NCBI RefSeq assembly: GCF_028640845.1 | Contig: NC_080541.1 | Location: 8,222,935-8,286,934 of the forward strand | Direction of reading: 5' to 3' | DNA: 64,000 nucleotides | Source of the DNA: Ahaetulla prasina | Lineage: Eukaryota > Chordata > Lepidosauria > Squamata > Colubridae | Shown: piece by piece, positions 10,976-21,879 of the stretch | Layout of the letters: the number at the start of each line of letters is the position of its first letter | Position numbering within the stretch: position 1 is the stretch's first letter | The notes under the pieces: model-generated | What the model was told of the DNA's origin: nothing | The model's input: only the letters and a program-made list of their open reading frames with translations | Databases searched by the model: none | Made by a program: the position numbers and the translations under genes

Positions 10976-11510
10976 TTTTTTCCCTCCTTCCCTGGCACAG
11001 TTAATATAGGCAATTATATAGAACTATTCTGCTTCCAACGATTGATTTTAAATGGAGTTGCTTTAACTAGATGAGCATAACGGCAGACTCTCCTTGGAAT
11101 TTCCTTCACAAAAATGTACCTCTGAGGAGACTTCGTCATGATCCAGAGATTCCCCAAACCGAGAAGACGATCAGGGTTCAGTGAGAAACAAATGAACGTA
11201 GAAAAGAGAATCAAAAGTGAGTCCTAAATACACAACCCACAAGACGAGACCTCCCCCGTTGGGTCTCTGCGGGAATCCCTGTTCTTGTTTTATAATCTTT
11301 CCAACTTTAAGTGGGTAATTCAGTATGTCTGGACTGCATACAACAGGATCATTCAACCAGTGCAGCCATAAACTCCTCATAAATCATAGTTCTGGGTGCA
11401 CTAAGTGCTAATTAGACTCCCTGAGGCCTGATCACCTAAATACTTACGAAGCAGGGCTATGGCAGGTTGTGATGACCAGAATAAATGCAACCATAAAATT
11501 AAATGCTGTA
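10976..11510. other. Unassigned intergenic DNA
   Basis: No gene, RNA or clear repeat recognised in this stretch. Confidence 0.4.
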
Positions 11511-11514
11511 GAAC

Positions 11515-11880
11515 AGGGATATCAAACTCGATTTCATTCAGGGCTGCATCAGGGTTGTGCTTGACCTGTGGGGCTGGGGTGGGTGTGGCCAGGGTGGGCA
11601 TGGCCAGCTCAACATCACTCCTGTCAGGGGCGCCTGTGGCAGCCCGAGCACTGTGCCAGCGAAAACGGGCTCCTGAGCTCCGTTTCCAGTTGCAACGGCT
11701 TCCTGCAACCCTCTGCTAGCGAAAATGGAGCTTGTGAGGGCCACACGCAGCCTTCCCAAGCTCTGTTTTCGCTGGCATGGGCACCATGGGTCAAATTTTT
11801 CACTGGTTCCAGGGTGGCCCCATGGGCCCGATCTGAGCACCCGGTGGGTCAGATCCTGCCTGCGGGTGTAGAAATTTAAG
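11515..11880. mobile_element. hAT-like non-autonomous element, left part
   Basis: It begins CAGGGATATCAAACTCGATT, matching the CAGGGGTGTCAAACTCGA terminus typical of hAT-derived elements. A GC-rich interior follows with two related GCCAGCGAAAACGG-type boxes. A matching right terminus was not found, so it is truncated. Confidence 0.5.
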
Positions 11881-11947
11881 AGATGCGTGTGAGAGACTAG
11901 GTCTTACTTGTAGATATTTGGAAAATAAGATCTTGTTCACATTAGAC

Positions 11948-12068
11948 CAGGGGTCTCCAACCTTGGCAACTTTAAGACTTGTGGACTTCAACTCCCAGCT
12001 TTGCTGACTGAGGAATTCTGGGACTTGAAGTGCACAAGTCTTAAAATTGCCAAGGTTGGAGACCCCTG
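11948..12068. mobile_element. Palindromic hAT MITE with perfect 8-bp TSD
   Basis: Terminal repeats start CAGGGGTCTCCAACCTTGGC and end with the complement. The whole 121 bp folds on itself. Flanks at 11940-11947 and 12069-12076 are both CATTAGAC, an 8-bp TSD as expected for hAT transposition. Confidence 0.92.
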
Positions 12069-12076
12069 CATTAGAC

Positions 12077-12615
12077 TACCTTGTGATCCTCAGGTTCCCT
12101 GTTCACACAGTCGCCTTGTTCCCCCAACTGCACGCAGAGCAGCATGCTCTGAGCATATTACTAGCTAGGCTTTCCCTTACTTCTTTTGTACCAGCAACTG
12201 ATTGGAAAATCTCTGCGCACAACATTTCCCTACAGAGGTTAGGTTTATTAAAGGAGGGAATCTTTTGATCGCCCCCAAAAAAGTTTCCAAAATTTCATCT
12301 AGAAATGTGCTTCCTTCCGAAGAACTTCCTCAATCTGGAGAAGCCCAGCAATGGTGTTCGCGGACTTTGAGTGTGCAAAACATCGATTTTGCTATTCAGT
12401 TACTCTGTGCTTTTTATTTTTATTTTTTTCCCCAAATTCTGCTTCCCCTACCTCTGCTGTTGTGTGGTTCTCTGTCATAAATGGAAGGTTGCCTTTTCAA
12501 GAATCTAATCCCATAGTTTTGATTATCCATTTATTTCAGAGGCCGGGTGGGTGAGCGCAAGTATATGGTTTATAAGATTAAAGGAGAGATTATTGAAGAC
12601 AATGGTAGCATGTTC
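12077..12615. other. Unassigned intergenic DNA
   Basis: No gene or named repeat recognised. Short open frames only. Confidence 0.4.
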
Positions 12616-12620
12616 CACTA

Positions 12621-13009
12621 CAGGTAGTCCTCGACGTACAACTACAATTGAGCCCAAAATGTATGTTGCTAAGCAAGACGGCTGTTTGGTGAACTTTGTC
12701 CCACTTTTCTGGCCACAGTTCTTAAGTGAATCACTGCAGTTCTTAAGTTAGTCATCGGGTGGTTGAGTGAATTTGGCTTCTCCATTGACTTTGCTTGTCA
12801 GAAGGTCACAAAAAGGGATCACATGATCCCAGGACATTGCAACCGTCATAAATATGAGTTGCTAGTTGCCAAGGGTCTGAGTTTCGGTCACATGGCTGAG
12901 GAGATCCTTCAGTGGTTGTAAGTATGAAAACAATCCTATGTCACTTTTTTTAGTGTCATTGTAACTTTGAGCAGTCACTAAATGAACGAAATAAGTCGAG
13001 GACTATCTG
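12621..13009 (+). mobile_element. TA-flanked MITE (CAGGTAGTCCTCGA family)
   Basis: It starts CAGGTAGTCCTCGACGTAC and ends GTCGAGGACTATCTG, with TA at 12619-12620 and 13010-13011. It is about 389 bp, non-coding, and the best-preserved copy of this Tc1/mariner-like family here. Confidence 0.85.
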
Positions 13010-13154
13010 TAGTACAAAAAGAGAGGCATGGAAGAATGATAAAAGATACAGCAGAAATTTGAGATTTACAGCATATTTTTCTTTTATTGTGTTTATATTG
13101 ATATCTGGGATCGAATGAAGACATTAAACATTTCTACAATGGCAAGCCATTTAG

Positions 13155-13312
13155 AAAGAGATAACAGAATGCAGCATAACAGAGTTGGAAGGGACCTTGG
13201 AGGTCTTCTAGACCAACCCCCTGCTCAGGCAAGGAAACCCTATACCATTTCAGACAAATGATTGTCCAATCTCTTCTTAAAAACTTCCGGTGTTCACAAC
13301 TTCTGGAGATGC
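13155..13312 (-). mobile_element. CR1-type LINE 3' end
   Basis: Minus-strand 3' UTR with the family signature AACAGAGTTGGAAGGGACC and CCAACCCCCTGC. Only the last 160 bases are retained. Confidence 0.8.
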
Positions 13313-13319
13313 TGGAATA

Positions 13320-13950
13320 CATGCCTTCCAGTAATATTATGGATTTTAAAAATGTACATTTTAATATTGTTTTGATGTCTAAGGCATCGTGGAAACATCA
13401 ATCAACGTTGCTGATTCCAGCAATGTGAAACGCAGCTTCATTTTAGGATGATGAAGAACAGAAATCACTTTTTTTGGCAGCATCATATTTTTTTTTAAAA
13501 AAAGCACACCCATAACCTTGAAAATTAGAGGAGCTAAAACTTCATGAGATTTTGAGAGGTACATAAAATTAATTAATGTTTGAGTGTGCCGTGGGATTTC
13601 TTTCGTTCTTTATTTTTATGATTTGTTGGGTAAATTAAAGTAAAAAAAAAAAGTTCTTCCAATTCCTCTGAGTGGGATTTGCAAATAATTGAAGTGCAAT
13701 TAAAGCATACAAGAAAGTGGCGTTTCTATTACAGGATGGTAGCAGATATGCTAAACTGATTATTGAAGCCGATGCCTCAAATTTGGTTAGAACTATTGCT
13801 TTGTCTCCAAAGAGTTGATTATAGCAATCAGAGAAAATGATTTGCAGCACATCCGAAGGAACAAAGCAAACATCTGAATACTGAAAAACCAAACTTTGAT
13901 TATAAGTAACAAGGCCTCTATGATTCTTTAGCAAACCCTACTAAACCGTG
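13320..13950. other. Unassigned intergenic DNA
   Basis: AT-rich and apparently single copy. No supported gene. Confidence 0.4.
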
Positions 13951-14316
13951 ATTATTAACCTGCTGAAGGGATGCGGTGGCTCAGTGGCTAAGACGCTGAG
14001 CTTGCCGATCGAAAGGCAGTTCAGCGGTTCAAATCCCTAGTAACAGGGGGAGCTCCGGTGACTTGTCCCAGCTTCTGCCAACCTAGCAGTTCGAAAGCAC
14101 ATAAAAAATGCAAGTAGAAAAAATAGGAACCACCTTTGGTGGGAAGGTAACAGCGTTCCGTGCGCCTTTGGCGTTGAGTCATGCCGGCCACATGACCACG
14201 GAGACATCTTCGGACAGCGCTGGCTCTTCAGTTTTGAAACGGAGATGAGCACCGCCCCCCTAGAGTCGGGAACGACTAGCACATATGTGCGAGGGGAACC
14301 TTTACCGTTACCTTTT

Positions 14317-17230
14317 TTTTTTTTTTTTTTTTTATAAAAAGTTTTATTTTTACAATCATATCAAATAATTCATCCAATGTACAGTTATATACAATTAGTC
14401 GGGCTTGCCCAGTCACCACCACCCTTTTTAACACTCTTCCCTCTTCTACCTTCTTTTACTTTCCAAACCTTCCTCTCCTTCTCTTATCTACATCCACTCC
14501 TCCCTCCACCCTACACCTTCCTTCTCCCTCTACTATCCCTCTTCCTTCCTCTTCTCCTCTTTCCTACCTCCTACTCTCTCTTTTCTCCCTCCCCACCGTT
14601 CTAAAATGGTAACTATGCAGACCCGACCCTACATTAATTATATTTCTTCAATAATCCCTGTACATTAACCATCACTCCATCTCTACCAAACCCCCAATTC
14701 CCTCCCCTTACCCCCACCCCCACCCGACTTCCCAGAACAAAATGCAGGGTATCAAAACTAACAATCATAATCCAAAATAATTCCTAAATTATAATCTTTA
14801 GTCACACCACACTTAGTCACACTCTCAATTCCCTCTCCTTCAAAAATATATCTAATACAAAATATTTCCTAAATTTACTCATATGCTATTCGATATTTTT
14901 TTATCTGATACTTATTTTAAATATAATCAATCCACATTTTCCATTCTAAAATATATTTTTCTAGTATATAGTCTTTCAAGTAAGCGGAGATTTTGTCATC
15001 TCTGCCAGATTTGATACTTTGAGTGTCCATTTGTTGTTTTGTTTTGTCCATTCTTGATTGTAGGTAATTCTTCTTTCTTCCAATACTGAGCAATCAAAAG
15101 TCTTGCGACTGTTATTAAGTTCAAAATCAATTTAGTCTCTATAGCTGTATAGTCCATAATTATTCCTAGTAGAAAGAACTGCGGAGTAAACTTAATCTTC
15201 TTTTCAAAATATTCTGCATGATCCACCAGCCTTTAATCCAAAATACTTTAACTTTTTACAAGTCCACCATATATGGTAATAAGTAGCATCTTCACAATCG
15301 CATCTCCAACATTTAGCAAGATCTAATATGTGTTTCTTGTAAACAGGTAATGTCATTTTAAATTATTTCAAATAATGAAATACTTTCCTTCTCTTCTGGT
15401 GAATTCAGGCCATTAACATTCCAAGATAATAGTTTAATTGCCATTATCGGCCAAAGGAAACTTTTGGAACACCAGCCAGATCACATTTTATTTTAGGCCT
15501 TGCTCCTCCCACTGTTTCCATTGTAGTAGTTGCCAGTTGTTGTTGTGCCTTCATCTCTTGTTCCTTGCGTTTAGCAGCAGCTCTAGTCAGCCTTTGTTCT
15601 TTTGAATCTAAACCCGTCGTAGGTATTTCCAACACTTGTAATAAATCTTCTTCCATCACAATCTGTTCTTGTACCTGCTTCACTTCTCTTTCCTTCACTT
15701 CAGCCTCCCTTCTTCTAGCTTCCAATGGGGGAAGACTTCCAACTTTTAATACCTCAACATAAAATTCTCTTGCTTTTCCAACCGTATTGAAACGATGTAC
15801 TTTCCCTGCATAATATACTATTATACCAGTTGGAATATCCCATCTATATTCAATCTGATGTTTTTTAAGTTCATTCACCAGGAAGGCATATTCCTTCCTA
15901 GCTCTTAACATTTTGGTGGAATTTCCTTTAATATCAAGATATCTTGACCAGCAATCTGAATCTTCTCCCCTTATATGAAGCTTGCAAAATCTGATTTCTC
16001 ACTATTCTGTTTGTAAAATAAATAACAACATCCCTTGGCAACTTTTTTTGCCTTGCTATCCAAGAATTCACACGATATATTTTATCAATTTGATAAGCCA
16101 CATCTGCTGGACGAGCTGCTAATATCTCAGCAAATACTTCAGAAAAAAATTTCCCTTAAATTCTCTTCCTTATTTTCTTTCAAACCTCGGATTCTAAGAG
16201 CAAATTCCATATTTCTGTATTGTATCAAAACTATTTCATCCTCTGTCTTTTCCATTTTACTTTGAAATTCATCCATTTTATTTTCTAATTTTGAATTATG
16301 TTGCTTAATTACTTCAACCTCCTCTTCCAATAAAATCACATTCGTTGCCAAACTTTGTACTGCCATTACAAATCCTTCTTTAACTTCTTTATTTCCCACT
16401 TGAATTTCTGATATCTGCTCTTTCATTTCAGACATCTCATCAGTTATAACTTTAAATTTTTCTTCTATAAAGCCTTTTAAGTTCTCTTGTAACGCCTCTA
16501 AATTCAATGTTCTAGTCTCTGCTGTATGAGCTGGAGAGGCACCAGCTGATAAAGTTCCAAAGCTCTTTGTTACAGTAGACTTTAATTGTTTGGCTGCCAT
16601 CTTCTATAAAATTATTTATTTATTTATTTCCAACTTAATATTCACTTTAAATCTTCTTAACTTCTGAGAAACACAGTCTTTTAAAGCAGTATTTAAAAAA
16701 TCTCCCTAGATTCTATCAGCAGGCAGCAAAGAGTTAAAGCAGCAAGTAACATGCAAATTACCAACTGCAGAGGCACACGCTGAAAGTATCACTTTCGCTT
16801 TCCACTCGTTAACTTGTTAACAATTCGCCTCCATTTTCTTGCTGTTTTCAAGCTTGTTACAAAGTATCAGGGAATCGGCTTGGCTACTTGCTTAAAGTTC
16901 TCCCACTTTCGTTCTGTCCGGTATAATCCTTTATTGTCCAAAATAAATCTCGGCGTTTGGTCGTGGTGATTGGTTCCGCCAAAGCAGAAGAATCCTCGGA
17001 TCTGGAGCACTTCGGGTTACTGGAGGGAACTTAACCCTTCAAACCCCTTTTTTCTCAGGGGCTTTAGGGAAATTCAACCTCTGCCCTCAGCTCACCCCTT
17101 CTCCTTCTCCCGAAGAGGGGGTTTTCCGAACCGCTGGGCAGCAGATTTAAGCTGTCCTAGCGATTCCACATAATCCAGAGGTTGGTGATCGTAAAGATCA
17201 CCGCCATCACCTACGGTGCCAAACCGGAAG
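14317..17230 (-). mobile_element. L1 LINE, internally deleted, with 5' and 3' ends
   Basis: Minus-strand L1 with poly(A) (plus-strand T run at 14312-14333), 3' UTR, the ORF2 C-terminus, most of ORF1, and a 5' UTR starting CTTCCGGTTTGGCACC at 17230. The 16-bp TSD TTTACCGTTACCTTTT lies at 14301-14316 and 17234-17249. Compared with the copy at 47011-53064, about 3.2 kb is missing at about 15320, removing most of the endonuclease and all of the reverse transcriptase. It cannot move on its own. Confidence 0.92.
15444..16600 (-). pseudogene. L1 ORF1 (RNA-binding protein), broken
   Basis: Starts MAAKQLKSTVTKSF at 16600. The N-terminal part is a heptad-rich coiled coil (EEKFKVITDEMSEMKEQISE), followed by LRIRGLKENKEENLREIFF, the usual start of the L1 ORF1p RRM region. 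The C-terminal segment 15911-15444 is open but in a different frame, so at least one frameshift separates the two. The TAA stop (15446-15444) shares one base with the ORF2 ATG (15444-15442), a TAATG overlap. This is a retroelement RNA-binding protein, not a host gene. Confidence 0.85.
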
Positions 17231-17312
17231 TCTTTTACCGTTACCTTTTATTAACCTGCTGAATGAATGCAGATGTTTTCAACATGACTTTGCAGAAAAT
17301 TGATAGGCTACC

Positions 17313-17585
17313 CAGTGGTGGGATTTAGCCTATTCGGGTCAGTTCGGGAGAACGTTTTCAGCAACGTTTTTGCTCCCAGAACTCTTCAGGGAGGCCTCCT
17401 AGGCCCGAAATGAGGCACGAGGGTGGTGGTCTATGTCCCCCCTGGCCTATTTTTTGCTCCCATGGAGGTGCAGGAGGTTGAGTGCTGCTTGAAACACACC
17501 CTGGCCACGCCCACTATGGCCACACCCACCCAGCTGGTCATTAGGGCAGAGAACAAGTTCTTAAATTATTTGAATCCCACCAATG
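17313..17585. mobile_element. hAT-like MITE (CAGTGGTGGGATTTAG family)
   Basis: It starts CAGTGGTGGGATTTAGCC and ends TTTGAATCCCACCAATG, imperfect inverted termini. The interior matches 20099-20415. The 8-bp flanks do not match here, so the TSD has been lost. Confidence 0.75.
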
Positions 17586-17589
17586 AATG

Positions 17590-18480
17590 GGATGTTCTGC
17601 TCCAGGGCACCAAGCCATCTGGTAGGGCCAGGCCTTCAGGGTCCTGTGGGAGCCGATCTCAACTCGGGGGGAAGATATTCCCAAAGGGCAGGGGCCACAG
17701 CAGAAAAGTCCCTTTTCCTGGACCCCAGGAGAATTCCTTGACTGACAGGGTCCATACCATGTCACCTCTGCTGGCTCAGGCCAGTCCCACTGGGCAAGGT
17801 AGTTACACCACAGCGTTTAATACGGCCATTCCTTTCAGCCACAATACGATTACTTGGATGTGAGCAGATTAACTCATCCAGTTGCACAAATTGTATGGAA
17901 TGCGGGGGGTGTTCTGGCCCTCCCATCTATTCCACCCCGGGCTTTCAGTGATTTTTGGAAAAAAATACCCACATAATTTATTTTCCAGTTCATCTCTCAT
18001 TCAGAGTCCCCCACCCTCTCCTCCTCCTCTTCGGCTGGTGATAAATGGATATTCTGATTAGCAAGATCTAATCCCAGGGCATTCCGTTTTTACTTAATGG
18101 CCTTGTCAACCTTTTCCTACCTTGGCTGCTCATTGTGAAGAGGCCCAAACCTATATGTCAACACCTACATACTGTGGGTGTTTTTTGTTTAAATTTTTAG
18201 AAAAGAGAATCCAAAGAAAGGTGAATGGCGCAGTCCCCTCAGTAATTAATATTCAGCATTGCAATCCTTCTCCCGTCTCTGCTCTGTTTGAGGAAGCAGA
18301 ATTCGTTCAAGGAGTCAGATGGGATTTAGCACTGCTGCTTTTTCTGACTGGATTGAACGGTTCCGGTAACTAAAAATAAATGCCGAGATGCATTTTCCCC
18401 CTCCCCTTCCTGCACCTCTGTTCCTGCTCATCTAGAGGCTTGGATAAATGTGGCTGCAGAGCAGGCAGTTGGACTATGTC
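17590..18480. other. Unassigned intergenic DNA
   Basis: No supported gene. The segment near 17660-17720 (AAGATATTCCCAAAGGGCAG) resembles 34940-34995, so part of it is an unnamed dispersed repeat. Confidence 0.4.
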
Positions 18481-18800
18481 TATCAAGATCACAGTGTTGT
18501 AGTTACAGGGAGGTCAAAGTTCCAATATCTCAGGGGTTGCCTGTTCTCCAAATCACCAGAAGGCAGGACAAGAAGGAACGGATAGAAACTAATCAAGGAA
18601 GAGAAGCAATCTAGAACTAAGGAGAAATTTCCTTATAGAAAAACTAATCAGTGGAACAGCTTGCTCCCAGAAGTTGTGAATGCTCCAACACTGGAAGTTT
18701 TTAAGAAGAGGTTGGATAACCATTTGTCTGAAGTGGTGTACCTTTTCCTGCCCAAGCAGGGGGTTGGACTAGAAGTCATCCAAGGTCCCTTCCAATTCAT
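18480..18800 (+). mobile_element. CR1-type LINE 3' end
   Basis: Degraded ORF2 tail (LPEVVNAPTLEVFKKRLDNH) and 3' UTR with GGGGGTTGGACTAGAAG. It leads straight into a pentanucleotide array. Confidence 0.82.
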
Positions 18801-19048
18801 TCTATTCTATTCCGTTCCGTTCCGTTCCGTTCCATTCCATTCCATTCCATTCCATTCCATTATTTTCTTCTGTTCTGTTCTGTTTTGTTCTGTTCTGTTC
18901 TGTTCTGTTCCGTTCCGTTCCGTTCCATTCCATTCCATTGTTCTTTTCTTTTCTTTTCTTTTCTTTTCTTTCCATTCCATTCCATTCCATTCCATTCCAT
19001 TCCATTCCATTCCATTCCATTCTATTCTATTCTATTCTATTCTATTCT
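18801..19048 (+). repeat. Compound pentanucleotide satellite
   Basis: Blocks of CATTC, CGTTC, TGTTC and TTTTC units succeed one another for about 250 bases from the CR1 3' end, finishing with TATTC. Unit homogenisation is local, as in slippage after base substitution. Confidence 0.95.
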
Positions 19049-19265
19049 GAATAGCAGTAGCACTTATATACCGCTTCACAGTGTTTTACAGCCTCCTCTA
19101 AGCAGAGGAGCAGTTTACAGAGTCAGCCTATCGCCCCCAACAACCTGGGCCTTCATTTTACCAATCTTGGAAGGATGGAAGGCTTAGTCAACCTTGAGCC
19201 TGGTGAGATTTGAACTGCTGAACTACAGCCCAGCCAGCAGTCAGCAGAAGTAGTCTGCAGTGCTG
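19049..19265 (-). mobile_element. tRNA-derived SINE
   Basis: Reverse complement has a tRNA-like head at its right end. Shared boxes include GTAGCACTTATATACCGCTT, GAGTCAGCCTATCGCCCCCA and GGTGAGATTTGAACTGCTG. Same family as the triple array at 41781-42516. Confidence 0.75.
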
Positions 19266-19284
19266 CCTTCTAAGCACTGCTCAG

Positions 19285-19420
19285 TGAGTGCTCCAACACT
19301 GGAGGTTTTTAACAAGAGATTGGACAACCATTCGTCTGAAATGGGATAGGGTTTCCTGCCTAAGCAGGGGGTTCGACTAGAAGACCTCCAAGGTCCCTTC
19401 CAACTCTGTTATTCTGTTCT
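19285..19420 (+). mobile_element. CR1-type LINE 3' UTR fragment
   Basis: It contains CTCCAACACTGGAGG and the AGAAGACCTCCAAGGTCCC signature, ending in TTATTCTGTTCT. Confidence 0.8.
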
Positions 19421-19424
19421 AGCA

Positions 19425-20090
19425 AAGAAGCTGCAGTGACAGTTTCTTGAATGATTCTTTTTCATGACTGTTGGTTCAGCTGCCTTCGTTCTGGCTTCAC
19501 CGTCTTGGAATGTTAACAATTATGTTACGGTGATGACTTCCTCACCTAAATCTTCATTATTACAGAAACCAGGAAGGCCGTGAATTGCAGAGAAATACAA
19601 CCTGTTTGGGTGAATGAGGGAAAGGAAGCAAGCCACGGTCAGGCATTAAAAAGAACCTTTTAAACAGCTACATGTGAGGCTTTAAAGCTTGCCTATGCTA
19701 ATTTATGTTATTAGAGGACCACTGAGAAGTAACGCTTGGAATTCATTTACGTTTCACTGCAGCCCAAGCAGGCCGATTAATTTCCCAACAGAGTCCTTCC
19801 GATTGAATTCTGGTTTTTTAATTCATTTGGATTCGGATCCAGGGCTTATTATGAATTTGCCCAACCAAGGCAAAGAAAAGCAGGATTCTCACAAATGGTC
19901 TTTCAGCCCTCTTCGCCAAATTGGGGGAAGTTCAGTTCTTAGTCAAAGGGTGCTGAAAGCCTGCTTTTAGACTGTAAATTTCCTTATCTGTCAGGAACTA
20001 GGAATGATTTATTGGTTGAAGCAGGAGATTCAATATGCAGTATATCAGCTACATTTCTGCTGTCAATACCGCTGCCCTCATGTCAGAAGC
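19425..20090. other. Unassigned, apparently single-copy DNA
   Basis: No repeat recognised and no gene supported. It could hold conserved non-coding sequence. Confidence 0.4.
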
Positions 20091-20098
20091 ACCAAGGC

Positions 20099-20415
20099 CA
20101 GTGGTGGGATTTAGCCAGTTTGGGCTGGTTCAGATGAACCGGTAGTTAAATTGCTGTCTGCCACCCTTCCCTGCCCCTTCCAGAGTCCCCACACACCTCG
20201 TTTTGGCTCCCAGGTAAGTGCAGGGAGGCCTCCTAGGCCCAAAACAAGGTGCGGGAGGGTGGTGTGGCCTCCCGTGGCCCATTTTTGCTCCCAGGGGGTG
20301 CAGGAGGGTGAGTGCTGCCAGTCACACACCCTGGCCACACCCATCATGACCACGCCCACCCAGCCAGTCATTAGGGCAGAGAACCGGTTGTTAAATTATT
20401 TGAATCCCACCACTG
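20099..20415. mobile_element. hAT-like MITE (CAGTGGTGGGATTTAG family)
   Basis: It starts CAGTGGTGGGATTTAGCCAG and ends TTTGAATCCCACCACTG. The flanks ACCAAGGC (20091-20098) and ACCGAGGC (20416-20423) match at 7 of 8 bases, supporting an 8-bp TSD. Confidence 0.88.
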
Positions 20416-20423
20416 ACCGAGGC

Positions 20424-20880
20424 GCTTCCGGGTTTAAAGGATTAGCCGGTGACAACACCATTGTCCCAGAGATGCTCAGTTGAGGTCTCCTTTCATGTCC
20501 CGAACATGAGCTGGAGCAAAGGACAGGAGCTCAATCCCACCACATGGCAGCTCTTGGGACTCAAACGCAGGCTTGCTAACCTCCTATGCAGTGTCCTAAC
20601 CACTGGAACCAGTGTGCTCCTTTACTGTCAATACAACAGATGTATTTAAATACCAACCAGCAAGTTGGTCTTGCTGGTTGGTCTTTCTCATTGTCTTCCA
20701 TGCTTCTTCCTAGATCTAGCAATGAATTAAGGTGAAAGTTTAGTAATCATTGTCCAACAACTCATAATCCTTTGCCTTTACGTTCCTTATCTCATGTGTT
20801 TACATCCTATTTTATTTGATGATCTTATTAGTTACCAATTTGGCCCAAACAACTATTTGGGAAAGACCTAAGAGAAATGA
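20424..20880. other. Unassigned intergenic DNA
   Basis: No gene or repeat recognised with confidence. Confidence 0.4.
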
Positions 20881-20882
20881 GG

Positions 20883-21408
20883 TGTTCCGACCCAGCTCCC
20901 CATACACGACAAACCCTCTGAAGTAAACTCAAAGACTACTTTAATTAGGAGTGCCAACAGCCCTGGAAAAAGGTTTCTCTCACACCGCAGGCTAACAAGT
21001 CTGTTCGGCACGGAGATGAATAGTTGTCTGCCACATCCGTTCATCTCTGCCCCCTGCCTTTTATCCCCAGAGCTAGATTGGGGCTTCACTAGCAGTGCTG
21101 TCTCTTCCATCCCAAGGACCGGCCCATAGATTTCCACTGCTCTCCTCTCCTCTGCCTTCTGAACATCTGCACATCAGGCACTGGACCCAGCTGTTCCTCT
21201 TCCCATCTCCAGACCTGGGGGTTGCTGACTTTCCATCTGAGGGCTGATGGACAGCCTAGGCTCTGCCTCTCTCTCTCTCTCTCTGACAGATCAATTCCCT
21301 CTTTCCCTTTCGGAGCTCTCAGGTTGCCTTGATGCTGACCCTGAGTGCCATGCCTTCTCCTCCTCTGATTCAGCTGCCAGAGGGGCCGATGACTGACAGG
21401 CCACAACA
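20883..21408 (-). mobile_element. Solo LTR, family C
   Basis: Plus-strand ends are TGTTCCGACCCAG and GGCCACAACA, so on the minus strand the LTR runs TGTTGTGGCC...GGAACA. It matches the copy at 60498-61020 over its length. The 5-bp flanks (TGAGG, CTTCG) differ, so it may have recombined with another copy. No internal genes are attached. Confidence 0.72.
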
Positions 21409-21409
21409 C

Positions 21410-21875
21410 TTCGTTGTCCACTGAACTGAGGAGATGCGAGTTGATCTTTGACCTGTTGTCCTTCCCGTTGTTATACTCTAGTTTTTTATACAAAAAGAAG
21501 CCATTCACAGTTGACCTATCTTGTAATTCCGCTGAAAGAAAAATCTAATTACTATATTATCATTGACTCAGGCCCTTAAAGTCTTAAACATTAGATGTAC
21601 AACTTTCTACCTTCCGAAAATTGCCTGCTCAGAAGGCAGTTGCAAGAGCACACACAACTAATGGGTGCCCTGACAGGCCTTAGTTTTCACCCCAGGTGAC
21701 CAAAATATTTGAAATTTCTCTCCACGCTGGAGAGGAGGAGGAAGGATCAACATGGCCAAGCTCTTGGCCAAGGCATTTTTGATTAATCAATTCACCATTC
21801 TTCATCCTGAATCATGGTTGATAAACCAGAGTAGGAGACTGGGTTTCTTTTTCTTTTTAAATCTACCATCTTTGT
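21410..21875. other. Unassigned intergenic DNA
   Basis: No supported gene or named repeat. Confidence 0.4.
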
Positions 21876-21879
21876 GCTC

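Larger units (their letters stand above)
13968..17247 (+). mobile_element. Sauria-type SINE, split by an L1
   Basis: The tRNA-derived head has A box TGGCTCAGTGGC and B box GGTTCAAATCCC. The body and tail (CGGGAACGACTAGCACATAT, then GCGAGGGGAACCTTTACC) are the BovB-like 3' end of Sauria SINEs. The 16-bp TSD TTATTAACCTGCTGAA lies at 13952-13967 and 17248-17263. An L1 was later inserted in its tail. Confidence 0.93.

Noticed and set aside
13968..14040. tRNA gene at the SINE head (also 25410-25460)
   Set aside because: A and B boxes are present but no cloverleaf acceptor stem pairs, and the SINE body and TSD follow.
14377..14604. Hydrophobic leucine/serine-rich frame (also 46853-47287)
   Set aside because: Pyrimidine-rich strand of the L1 3' UTR, present in both L1 copies.
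18802..19050. Long frames in both directions over the pentanucleotide array
   Set aside because: Pure repeat translation without any domain.
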